Positions 8,326-15,368 of a stretch of DNA of 51,633 nt are shown here, in pieces. Within the stretch, counting starts at the first letter, position 1, and every line of letters starts with the position of its first letter. The notes under the pieces are model-generated. The model saw only the letters and a program-made list of their open reading frames with translations, searched no databases and had not been told where the DNA came from. The translations under genes were made by a program, and so were the position numbers. The DNA lies in contig NZ_JAKTNR010000012.1 of the NCBI RefSeq assembly GCF_022760855.1, positions 1 through 51,633 on the forward strand. The letters are read 5' to 3'. Source of the DNA: Thermus albus (lineage in GTDB: Bacteria; Deinococcota; Deinococci; Deinococcales; Thermaceae).

Positions 8326-8385
8326 GCGGTTCATTTGGGGTGCAGGGGCCCCAAAGCGGTTCATTTGGGGTGCAGGGGCCCCAAA
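8326..8385. repeat. Tandem pair of a 30-bp palindromic repeat (8326-8355, 8356-8385)
   Basis: Two identical 30-bp units. Each starts GCGGTTCA and continues TTTGGGG, TGCAGGGG, CCCCAAA, so each can fold into a 7-bp hairpin. They sit in frame within the transposase and encode FGAPAPQMNR twice. Confidence 0.92.
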
Positions 8386-8532
8386 GAGGATGGCGCTGGT
8401 GGGCACCTTGGCTTGGGGATCGTCCCTATGTCCCAGGGCCTTGAGGGCATCATCTATGATGCAAAAGGCCACTATCGCTTGTCTCAGCATAGTGGCCACT
8501 ATTTTTCAGGACCTGCCCGGCTAGGACAAGGG

Positions 8533-8550
8533 TAGGTAGCAACTTGGGTT
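8533..8550. repeat. Right terminal inverted repeat of the IS982-family element
   Basis: TAGGTAGCAACTTGGGTT, the reverse complement of the left end apart from one base. It ends 11 bp before the rraA start codon. Confidence 0.88.
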
Positions 8551-8561
8551 ACTATATCCCT

Positions 8562-9056
8562 ATGGCGTGGCGGACCACGGACCTTTCCGATGCCAACCCT
8601 CAAGGGGAAACCCTGCCCATGGTCTTCAAGAGCTTTGGCGGAAAGGCCCGCTTCCAAGGACGGGTACGCACCCTCAAGGTGTTCCAGGACAACGCCTTGG
8701 TGCGAAGGATGTTGGAGGAGGAAGGAGCCGGCCAGGTGCTGGTGGTGGATGGGGGAGGCTCCTTGAAAACCGCCCTTTTGGGCGGCAACCTGGCCCGGCT
8801 AGCCTGGCAAAGGGGCTGGGCCGGGGTGGTGGTGCACGGGGCGGTGCGGGATGTGGAGGAACTCCGGGAGGTGCCCCTGGGCATCCTGGCCCTGGCGGCC
8901 ACCCCCAGGAAAAGCGCCAAGGAGGGGCTGGGAGAGATGGATGCACCCCTTAGCCTCCCTTGGGCCACGGTTTTCCCGGGAAGCTTTCTTCTAGCAGACG
9001 AGGACGGGATCCTTCTCCTGCCCTCGCCCCCTGACGGCGGCCAAAGCGGCGGATGA
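8562..9056 (+). CDS. rraA: RraA-family protein (RNase E inhibitor-like / HMG aldolase fold)
   Basis: 164 residues, close to the T. thermophilus RraA protein of known structure as I remember it (start MEARTTDLSD; here MAWRTTDLSD). Family motifs are VDGGGSLKTALLGGNLARLA, GWAGVVVHGAVRDVEELRE and PGSFLLADEDGILLLP. Members either bind RNase E or act as divalent-metal oxaloacetate decarboxylase/aldolases, and the role in Thermus is unsettled. An upstream in-frame ATG at 8544 lies inside the IS terminal repeat, so the start at 8562 is preferred. No Shine-Dalgarno is visible; TACTAT sits 6 nt upstream, compatible with leaderless expression. The native upstream region is displaced by the IS. The 3' end overlaps mutL by 107 bp on the opposite strand. 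Confidence 0.92.
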   Translation: MAWRTTDLSDANPQGETLPMVFKSFGGKARFQGRVRTLKVFQDNALVRRMLEEEGAGQVLVVDGGGSLKTALLGGNLARLAWQRGWAGVVVHGAVRDVEELREVPLGILALAATPRKSAKEGLGEMDAPLSLPWATVFPGSFLLADEDGILLLPSPPDGGQSGG

Positions 9057-10569
9057 GGTCCTCCTCCTTCAGGGCTAGGAGGGTGGGCCGGCCGTGGGGG
9101 CAGACCCAGGGGGTTTCGCACCCCAAAAGGGCGTCTAGAAGGGCCTGGCCTTGGGCCTGAGCCAAAGGATGCCCTGCCTTGACTGCGGGCAGACAGGCCA
9201 GACGGGCCAAGAGTTCCTTAAGGCTTTTCCCTTCCCCCTTCAAGGCCTCCTTGAAGACCTCGGGGAGCAACAGAGGGTAGGGGTGAAGAAAGGCCGGGGC
9301 CTTAAGGAGCCGGACCCTTCCCGGGCCGAAGGCCTCAAAGGCAAAGAGGCCCCCCAAGGCCTCCTCCCTTTCCGGAAGGAGGCCCTCCTCTAGGGGGGAA
9401 AGTTCCACCAGCACCGGGTAGGGAAGCTCCACTAGACCCTCCTCCTTTAGGCGCCTTTGGAACTCCTCGTAGATGACCCGCTCGTGGGCGGCGTGTTGGT
9501 CCACCACAAAAAGGGTCTCCCCCGCCTCCGCCAGGAGGTAGCTCTCCCTAAACTGCCCCAGGTAGCGCAGCCTGGGAAGCCCTGAGGGCGTGGGCGGACT
9601 CAGGGGCACAAGGGGCCTGGGCTCGGGAAGGCTTCGGGCCAGGTTTTGGCTTTGGAAGGCCTGGCGCAGGCTTTCCTCCAAGAAGGCCTCCACCTCCTGG
9701 GAAACCTCCACTTCCTCCTTCCGGGCATCCAACCGCAGGCGGAAGGCCCCTAGGGGCAGGGTGAGGTTCAAAACCCCCACGGGGAAATGCCCCTCCGGCA
9801 AAAGCTCCCGGTAGGCCCAGCGCACCACCTTTAGGAGCCTTTGGGGCCAGGCCACGGGGCGGCCATTGATGGCAAGAAAGAGAAGGTCGGGCCGGGTGCG
9901 GGAGGCCTGGGGCCCAGAAAGAAGCCCTTCCAGACGAAGGCTGCCAGCCTCTCCCTCCAAGTGGAGAAGCCTTTCCGCCAAAACCCGGCCAAAGGCCAGG
10001 CGGGCCGCTTCCTTAAGCCCCGCCCCGGGGAAGAGGAGCCGGGCCTCCCCCTCGGCGAAGAAGGCCAGGGAAAGCCAAGGATAGTGAAGGAGGTAGCGCC
10101 TTAAAAGCTCCCCCACCTCCTGCTCCGAGCCCCTCCCCGAAAACCCCACCACCTCCACCCGGGTCCCCGGAGGGGCCGGCGCCTCCTTAAGCTCCACCCC
10201 CTCCCGCCTGGCCACCAGCAACCCCCCGCCCACCTGGTAGCGGGGCCGGGAACGGATGCGGAGAAGGGCCCCTTGCCTGAGGGCATAGAGGGCCTGGCCG
10301 CGGAAGCCCAAGGTGGTTATCCGGTCCGGGTCTTCCAGCTTGCTGGTGGCAAAGGGCTCCACCGCCAAGGGAAGCTCGGCGAAGGGAATGCCCTCCCCGT
10401 CATCCTCCACCACGATCCTTTCCCCTCCGCCAAAAAGCTCCACCCGCACCCTTCTGGCCCCCGCGTCCAGGGCGTTTTCCAAGAGCTCCCGCACCGCATC
10501 CCTTAGGGAAAAGACCACCTCGCCCCAGGCCAGAAGCCCCCGGAGCTCCTCGGGAAGGATGCGGATCAC
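8950..10569 (-). CDS. mutL: DNA mismatch repair endonuclease MutL
   Basis: 539 residues. The N-terminal GHKL ATPase domain has ELLENALDAGARRVRV, VEDDGEGIPFAELP and TTLGFRGQALYAL. The C-terminal dimerisation/endonuclease domain carries the metal-binding motif DQHAAHERVIYEE and the supporting motifs ACLPAVKAGHPL and CPHGRPT, so this is the nicking type of MutL found in bacteria without MutH. The GTG start overlaps the mutS stop (GTGA). The last 35 or so residues (from GRRQGARAGEG) run antisense over the end of rraA. It works with MutS to direct strand excision after mismatch recognition. Confidence 0.96.
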   Translation of the reverse strand: MIRILPEELRGLLAWGEVVFSLRDAVRELLENALDAGARRVRVELFGGGERIVVEDDGEGIPFAELPLAVEPFATSKLEDPDRITTLGFRGQALYALRQGALLRIRSRPRYQVGGGLLVARREGVELKEAPAPPGTRVEVVGFSGRGSEQEVGELLRRYLLHYPWLSLAFFAEGEARLLFPGAGLKEAARLAFGRVLAERLLHLEGEAGSLRLEGLLSGPQASRTRPDLLFLAINGRPVAWPQRLLKVVRWAYRELLPEGHFPVGVLNLTLPLGAFRLRLDARKEEVEVSQEVEAFLEESLRQAFQSQNLARSLPEPRPLVPLSPPTPSGLPRLRYLGQFRESYLLAEAGETLFVVDQHAAHERVIYEEFQRRLKEEGLVELPYPVLVELSPLEEGLLPEREEALGGLFAFEAFGPGRVRLLKAPAFLHPYPLLLPEVFKEALKGEGKSLKELLARLACLPAVKAGHPLAQAQGQALLDALLGCETPWVCPHGRPTLLALKEEDLIRRFGRRQGARAGEGSRPRLLEESFPGKPWPKGG

Positions 10570-13004
10570 CCCTTCATGGTATCCAAAGGGGTGCCCAGGG
10601 CCAAGGCCTTTAGCTCGTGGAGGAGGCGGAGGGCCTCGAGGGGGGTGAGGCTATTGGGGTCCAGGGCCAAAAGCCTTTCCAACACCGCCTCGGCCACCCC
10701 CTCCCTCCGGGCAGCCATGACCAGGAGGAGGGCCTTGGCCCTTTCCACCACCTCCCGAGGGAGCCCCGCCATGCGGGCCACCTCCACCCCGTAGCTCTTG
10801 GAGGCGGGACCAGGGAGGACCTGGTGGTAAAAGACCAAGCCCCCTTCCTCCTCCTTGGCGGCCACGTGCAGGTTCTTAAGCCGGGGCAGGGGCAAGGCGG
10901 TGAGCTCAAAGTAATGGGTGGCGAAAAGGGTGTAGCAGCGCCTTGCGTGCAGGGCCTCGGCCACGGCGGTGGCGATGGCCACCCCGTCCAAGGAGCTCGT
11001 CCCCCTCCCCACCTCGTCCAGGAGGACCAGGCTGCTTTCCGTAGCTTCCTTTAGGATTAAGGCCACCTCCTCCATCTCCACCATGAAGGTGCTCCGGCCT
11101 CCCGCCAGGTCGTCGGAGGCCCCGATGCGGGTGAGGATCCGGTCAAAGAGGGGAAGGATGGCCTCCTCTGCGGGCACAAAGCTGCCGATCTGGGCCAGAA
11201 GGGCGATGAGGGCCGTTTGGCGCAGGTAGGTGCTCTTCCCCGCCATGTTGGGCCCGGTGACCAGGACCAGCTCGTGGGCCATCTCCAGGTCGTTGGGGAC
11301 AAAGCTAGTCCGCCTTTCCACCACCGGGTGCCGCCCCCCCCGGATGCGAAGATGCTCCGCAAAACGGGGCCGGGTGTAGCCTTGGCGCACCGCCACCTCC
11401 GCCAAGGCGGCGTAGACGTCCAGCTCCGCCAGGACCCGGGCCGCTTCCCTGAGGGCCTCGGCCTCCCCCTTGGCCTTTTCCCTAAGCTCCAGAAAGGCTT
11501 CCTCCTCCCGGCGGCGGATCTGGGCCTCGAGGCGGTAAAGCTCCCTTTCCCGCTCCTTGATCTCCGGCAGGGTGTAGCGTTGCCGGTCCTTGAGGGTCTG
11601 GACGGTCTTGTACTCGGGGGGAACCCGTTCGTAATAGGGCCGGGTCACCTCCAGGTAGTAACCGAAGACGGCGTTGTACCCCACCTTAAGGGTGGGAATA
11701 CCGGTTCTCGCCTTCTCCCTCTCCTCCAGCTCCAGAAAATAGGCCACCCCCTCCCGCTGGGCCCGGCGCAGGGCGTCCAGGTGGGGGTCATAGCCCTCGC
11801 GGATAAGCCCCCCCTCGGAAAGCTTTAGGGGAGGATCCTCCACCAACGCGGCCTTGAGCTCCTCCAGAAGGGGTGTCAGGTCCGGCAAGACCACCTCCTC
11901 CCCAAGAAGGGCGGTGATCTCCGGAAGTATTTCCAGGCTACGCCGCAAAGACCCCAGGTCCCGGGGGCTTGCCCGTCCCATCTCCAGCCGGGTGGCAAGC
12001 CGCTCCAGGTCCGCCAGGCGGAAGAGGAGCCGCCTCACCCCCTCCCGCAAGGCCCCCTCCCCCACGAACCGCTCCACCCGGTCCAGGCGGGCCTGGATGG
12101 GCCCTTCCTCCACCAGGGGGTGGCGAAGCCAGCTTTGGAGAAGCCTGCGGCCAAAGGCGGTGCGGGTCTCGTCCAACACGCCAAAAAGGGTGTCCTGCCC
12201 CCGGATGGGCTCAAAGACCTCGAGGGCCCTTAAGGTGGCCTCCGAAAGGCGCATGAAGGCCCCAGGGTCATAGAGGCGAAAGGGCCTGGGGGAGAACCCT
12301 TCCCCTTGCGTCCAGCGGGCGTACCAAAGGAGCGCCCCCTGGACCCGGCGCAGGGCCAAGGGCCCCTCGCCCACGGGATCGAAGGGGGCCTGGGAGAGCA
12401 TCACCGGAAAACGCTTCTGAAACTCCTCCACAAACGCCCCGTTCTCCCGTAACTCCGGCGCCAAAAGCACCTCCGCAGGCCGGTGGCGGAATAGCTCGTC
12501 GTAAAGGGCGCTTTTGCCCTTAAGGAGCGTCCCCTTAAACTCCCCCGTGGACACGTCCAAAAAGGCCACCCCAAACCCGTCCCCCGTGGCCACGGCCGCC
12601 AGGTAGTTGGCCTCCTTAGGCAGAAGGGCCTCCTGCACCAAGGTGCCCGGGGTGAGGAGCTGGGTCACCTCCCGCCTTACCAGGCCCTCGGCCTCCTCCG
12701 CGGGCTCCACCTGGTCGGCCACGGCCAAGCGGAAACCCATCCTGAGAAGCCTTTCCGCATAGGCGTCAAAGGCCCGGATGGGAATCCCCGCCATGGGGGT
12801 GGTGAAGTCCTTGCTGGACTTGTGGGTGAGGACCAGGCCCAAGGCCCGGGCCAGCCTTTCGGCATCCTCTCCGAAGCACTCGTAGAAATCCCCCACCTGG
12901 AAGAGGAGGAGGTACTCCGGGTACCGGTCCCTTAGCTCCACATATTGTTGGAGAAGGGGGGGAAGGGGGCCTGGACCCTCGCCCTTCAGCATAGCTCCTA
13001 GCAT
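10566..13004 (-). CDS. mutS: DNA mismatch recognition protein MutS
   Basis: 812 residues, nearly the length of Taq MutS. The mismatch-reading Phe-X-Glu motif is in LLLFQVGDFYECFGEDAE. The clamp and lever regions are followed by the ATPase with Walker A GPNMAGKST, Walker B LVLLDEVGRGTSSLDG and the ATHYFELT switch. The C-terminus LDTMKG matches Taq MutS. The first ATG (13002-13004) has a -10-like TATACC 6 nt upstream and no ribosome site, suggesting a leaderless transcript. The ATG at codon 5 (MLKGEG) follows AGGAG closely and is an alternative start. It forms an operon with mutL. Confidence 0.97.
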   Translation of the reverse strand: MLGAMLKGEGPGPLPPLLQQYVELRDRYPEYLLLFQVGDFYECFGEDAERLARALGLVLTHKSSKDFTTPMAGIPIRAFDAYAERLLRMGFRLAVADQVEPAEEAEGLVRREVTQLLTPGTLVQEALLPKEANYLAAVATGDGFGVAFLDVSTGEFKGTLLKGKSALYDELFRHRPAEVLLAPELRENGAFVEEFQKRFPVMLSQAPFDPVGEGPLALRRVQGALLWYARWTQGEGFSPRPFRLYDPGAFMRLSEATLRALEVFEPIRGQDTLFGVLDETRTAFGRRLLQSWLRHPLVEEGPIQARLDRVERFVGEGALREGVRRLLFRLADLERLATRLEMGRASPRDLGSLRRSLEILPEITALLGEEVVLPDLTPLLEELKAALVEDPPLKLSEGGLIREGYDPHLDALRRAQREGVAYFLELEEREKARTGIPTLKVGYNAVFGYYLEVTRPYYERVPPEYKTVQTLKDRQRYTLPEIKERERELYRLEAQIRRREEEAFLELREKAKGEAEALREAARVLAELDVYAALAEVAVRQGYTRPRFAEHLRIRGGRHPVVERRTSFVPNDLEMAHELVLVTGPNMAGKSTYLRQTALIALLAQIGSFVPAEEAILPLFDRILTRIGASDDLAGGRSTFMVEMEEVALILKEATESSLVLLDEVGRGTSSLDGVAIATAVAEALHARRCYTLFATHYFELTALPLPRLKNLHVAAKEEEGGLVFYHQVLPGPASKSYGVEVARMAGLPREVVERAKALLLVMAARREGVAEAVLERLLALDPNSLTPLEALRLLHELKALALGTPLDTMKG

Positions 13005-13010
13005 AACCCT

Positions 13011-13016
13011 GGTATA
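13011..13016 (-). promoter_or_regulatory. -10 box of mutS (leaderless type)
   Basis: TATACC on the minus strand, 6 nt before the ATG. A weak -35 candidate TTGTAG lies 19 bp further upstream. Confidence 0.5.
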
Positions 13017-13078
13017 CCCCTATAGAGGGCCTTTCCTACAAACTCTTGTCCAAGGGACAGATTAGAGCATACCCACAC

Positions 13079-13107
13079 TTGACCGGGGAATGGTTTCCCC
13101 TTAGGAT
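13079..13107 (+). promoter_or_regulatory. Promoter of the sulfite dehydrogenase operon
   Basis: TTGACC (13079-13084), 17-bp spacer, TAGGAT (13102-13107). The spacer contains the inverted repeat GGGGAA-TGGT-TTCCCC (13085-13100), a candidate regulator site between the two boxes. The leader is about 60 nt. Confidence 0.75.
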
Positions 13108-13174
13108 GCAAGGAAGGATAGGGACAAACATCATTCCATCGCGGCTACTCCCTGTCCTAAGTAAGGGGGTAACA

Positions 13175-14455
13175 ATGGAAAAGCCCATTAATCGCAGGCG
13201 GCTTCTCACAATGTTAGGCGTAGGAGGTGCTCTGGCGGCCCTTCGTCCCAGCATGGCCCAGGTGTCTTCCCAGGCGGAAACCCCCCTTCCCTCCTTCACG
13301 GGGCCCGGCCCTAACCCCTACTGGAATGGGGTCCTGCCCTATGTCGTCTACCCCCAGAAGCTGCCCCTCCTGCGCCTTACGGACAGGCCCGTGCAGTTGG
13401 AAACACCAAGGCACTACTTCCGAACCGTTTTCACGCCTAACGAAGCGTTCTATGTTCGCTATCACCTAGATGAAATCCCAAATGAGATTGATCTGTCCCA
13501 ATGGCGTCTCAAGCTTGAAGGCAATTTCGAGCGTCCCTTGGAGCTTAGCTTTGAAGATCTCCTGACCAAATTCAGATCCGTCTCGCTGGCCGCCGTCAAC
13601 CAGTGCTCCGGCAACTCCCGTAGCCGCCTCCAACCCAGGGTACCTGGTGGGCAATGGGGTAACGGGGCCATGGGCAACGCCCTTTGGACGGGGGTACGGC
13701 TAAAGGACCTGTTGGAGGCCGCGGGGGTAAAGCCCGGAACCGTCCAGATCCAGTTTGAAGGCCTTGAACGAGGCAAGGGACCGGAGAACCTGGGGTCACA
13801 CCGTTTCATGAAGTCCTTGGACGTGAACGACCCCCTGATTGAGGAAGCCATCGTGGCCTACCTCATGAACGGGGAACCCCTGCCCATGTTGAACGGCTTC
13901 CCCGTTCGCCTGGTGGTGCCGGGTATAACCGCCACCTACTGGCTCAAGCACCTCACCTGGATCCGGGCCCTTACCGAGGAGGACAAAAACTTCTGGATGG
14001 CCACGGCCTACAAGGTACCCGACACCCCCAACGGCTCCACCACCCCTGAGGACGTGGCGGCCGGAAAGGTGAAGTTTGTTCCCATCGGCCGCTTCAGGAT
14101 GCCGGTGCGCTCCTTCATCATTGATCCCGATGGGAGCAGCCCCCTGGTGGTGGGGATGCCGGTGAAGATAAGGGGCGTAGCCTTCAGCGGGTACGGAAAG
14201 GTGGTCAAGGTGGAGGTCTCCACCGACGACGGCCAAACCTGGCGCTCCGCCCTCCTGGGACCCGATTACGGCAAATACTCCTTCCGCACCTACGAGTACA
14301 CCTGGCGCCCCACCAAGCCCGGAAAATACGTCATTGCCGTGCGGGCCACGGATGAAAAGGGCAACGTCCAACCCGATACCCCTGTGTGGAACCCTGGAGG
14401 CTATTTCTGGAACAAGATCGAGCGCCAAGAAGTGGTGGTGTTGGCAGCCAAGTAG
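13175..14455 (+). CDS. sorA: Sulfite dehydrogenase/oxidase, molybdopterin subunit (SorA-like)
   Basis: 426 residues with a Tat signal peptide (NRRRLLTMLGVGGALAAL), exported folded to the periplasm. The oxidoreductase molybdopterin domain includes AVNQCSGNSRS, whose Cys144 is the expected molybdenum ligand, and RLVVPGITATYWLKHLTWI. The Mo-co dimerisation domain follows (VRGVAFSGYGKVVKVEVSTDDGQTW). It oxidises sulfite to sulfate and passes electrons to cytochrome c. The start ATG 13175 follows AAGGGGGT by 4 nt and begins exactly at the signal peptide; an upstream in-frame ATG at 13046 precedes the promoter and is rejected. The next gene encodes its cytochrome partner 16 bp away. Confidence 0.92.
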   Translation: MEKPINRRRLLTMLGVGGALAALRPSMAQVSSQAETPLPSFTGPGPNPYWNGVLPYVVYPQKLPLLRLTDRPVQLETPRHYFRTVFTPNEAFYVRYHLDEIPNEIDLSQWRLKLEGNFERPLELSFEDLLTKFRSVSLAAVNQCSGNSRSRLQPRVPGGQWGNGAMGNALWTGVRLKDLLEAAGVKPGTVQIQFEGLERGKGPENLGSHRFMKSLDVNDPLIEEAIVAYLMNGEPLPMLNGFPVRLVVPGITATYWLKHLTWIRALTEEDKNFWMATAYKVPDTPNGSTTPEDVAAGKVKFVPIGRFRMPVRSFIIDPDGSSPLVVGMPVKIRGVAFSGYGKVVKVEVSTDDGQTWRSALLGPDYGKYSFRTYEYTWRPTKPGKYVIAVRATDEKGNVQPDTPVWNPGGYFWNKIERQEVVVLAAK

Positions 14456-14471
14456 CAAGTAGGAGGAAGTC

Positions 14472-14876
14472 ATGAAGAAGAAACTGGTTGCGCTGGTACT
14501 GCTTTTAGGTTTGGGCTTCGTCGCGGCCGAGGTCCCAGGTGTGGTGCGGGGCCAATGGACCCAAGGCGATCTGGGAACCATCCTTCAACCCGCACCTGCG
14601 GCAGCTGGGGAGGGGTCCACCATAAACATCGGCCCGCTACCCTTGTATACTGCCGAGCTTGCTGATGGAGAGGGGAAGGAATTGGTCATGGCCTACTGCT
14701 CCATCTGCCACAGCGTGACCTACATCCCCATGCAGCCCCCCTTGGCCAACTGGAAACCCACCATGGACAAGATGCTGAAGACCTACGGTGGGGAAAAGTT
14801 TATTCCCGCTGAGGCTGCGGAAAAGATCCTGGCCTATCTCCAAGCCCACTACACCCCAGAGACGCGCAAGCAATGA
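14472..14876 (+). CDS. Small periplasmic c-type cytochrome, partner of SorA
   Basis: 134 residues. Signal peptide MKKKLVALVLLLGLGFVAA, then a single haem c site CSICH at residues 76-80 and a compact C-terminal domain (AAEKILAYLQAHY) typical of SorB-like/class I monohaem cytochromes. Possible axial methionines are in IPMQPP or MDKMLK. It takes electrons from the molybdenum subunit and delivers them to the respiratory chain. In T. thermophilus sulfite oxidation is known to use a cytochrome c encoded next to the dehydrogenase. The AGGAGG box stands 5 nt before the ATG. It overlaps the MOSC gene by ATGA. Confidence 0.9.
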   Translation: MKKKLVALVLLLGLGFVAAEVPGVVRGQWTQGDLGTILQPAPAAAGEGSTINIGPLPLYTAELADGEGKELVMAYCSICHSVTYIPMQPPLANWKPTMDKMLKTYGGEKFIPAEAAEKILAYLQAHYTPETRKQ

Positions 14877-15310
14877 ACCGGGTTATCTCCCTTCACCTGG
14901 GCCTGGGCTCGGGTTTACCCAAGCCCCAGGTGGAAAGCTTGGAGCTCCTTGCCGGTTTCGGCGCCAAAGGGGACCGGCACGCGGGCAAAGACCCCGAGCG
15001 GGCGGTATTGGTGGCGGGGCTTCCCGCCTACGAGAGGGCTAGGGAAGCGGGGATTGAGCTCCCCTTTGGGGCCTTAGGGGAGAACCTCCTCCTGGACCTT
15101 GACCCCCATGCCCTTCCCCCAGGTGCCCGGCTGAGGGTGGGGGAGGCCCTTTTGGCGTTCTCCTACGTGTGCACGGTTTGCTCCAGCCTTTCCCAGTTTG
15201 ACTTAAGGCTTCCCAAGCTCCTCTATGGGGGACGGGGGCTATACGCCCGGGTCCTGGAGGGAGGTGTGGTGCGGGTGGGGGACCCGGTGCAGCTCCTGGT
15301 AACCGTCTAG
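14873..15310 (+). CDS. MOSC-domain protein
   Basis: 145 residues and little else than a MOSC beta-barrel: LELLAGFGAKGDRHAGKDPERAVLVAG near the N-terminus and GRGLYARVLEGGVVRVGDPVQL at the end. MOSC domains bind the molybdenum cofactor or carry sulfur to metal centres. Translational coupling (ATGA) to the sulfite dehydrogenase cytochrome suggests a role in cofactor handling for that enzyme, which is inference. A Cys-X2-Cys pair (YVCTVCSSLSQFD, about residues 100-105) could be the sulfur-carrying or metal site. No signal peptide, so it is cytoplasmic. Confidence 0.85.
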   Translation: MNRVISLHLGLGSGLPKPQVESLELLAGFGAKGDRHAGKDPERAVLVAGLPAYERAREAGIELPFGALGENLLLDLDPHALPPGARLRVGEALLAFSYVCTVCSSLSQFDLRLPKLLYGGRGLYARVLEGGVVRVGDPVQLLVTV

Positions 15311-15325
15311 CCCATCCTTAAACTG

Positions 15326-15360
15326 AGGGCCCTGGAGGAGCTTCCAGGGCCCTGATCTTT
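15326..15360 (+). terminator. Terminator after the sulfite dehydrogenase operon
   Basis: Perfect 11-bp stem AGGGCCCTGGA/TCCAGGGCCCT (15326-15336, 15343-15353), 6-nt loop, followed by GATCTTT. It lies between convergent genes and may serve both. Confidence 0.85.
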
Positions 15361-15368
15361 ATCAAGGA

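Larger units (their letters stand above)
7572..8499 (-). pseudogene. IS982-family DDE transposase, split by frameshift
   Basis: The N-terminal part runs from 8499 to a stop at 7867 and the C-terminal part continues in another frame from about 7892 to 7572. Family features are FSHVPSPSRFNRRLHRAKPYL, then SYALDTFPIPVCENIR (first Asp), YRGYIPSKRTFFHGYKLHLL, NLSPGSFHDLT, and in the second frame LLPLDIHEGKELYMDRGYT and QVRSRRYVPH. Two in-frame tandem copies of a 30-bp repeat add FGAPAPQMNR twice near residues 39-58. A third, 28-bp copy at 7897-7924 lies exactly at the break, between SPGSFHDLT and LLPLDIH. With its flank it adds about 31 nt and shifts the frame. The product cannot be functional unless frameshifting occurs. 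Confidence 0.9.
7557..8550 (-). mobile_element. IS982-family insertion sequence, inactivated
   Basis: A 994-bp element bounded by 18-bp inverted repeats with one mismatch. The single gene has IS982-type transposase sequence and is broken by a frame change. The transposase stop codon TAG lies inside the left terminal repeat. Flanks are GCTATGAT on the left and ACTATATC on the right; an exact target duplication is not evident, although CTAT is shared. Confidence 0.88.

Noticed and set aside
8326-8385. CRISPR array
   Set aside because: Two units abut without spacers, and they lie in frame in a transposase. No cas genes in the window.
7551-8557. Target-site duplication of the IS982 element
   Set aside because: Flanks share CTAT and similar bases (CTATGAT, CTATAT) but no exact duplication can be defined.
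13046-13174. Upstream extension of the sulfite dehydrogenase frame
   Set aside because: It would begin before the TTGACC/TAGGAT promoter and place the Tat signal 43 residues inside the protein.
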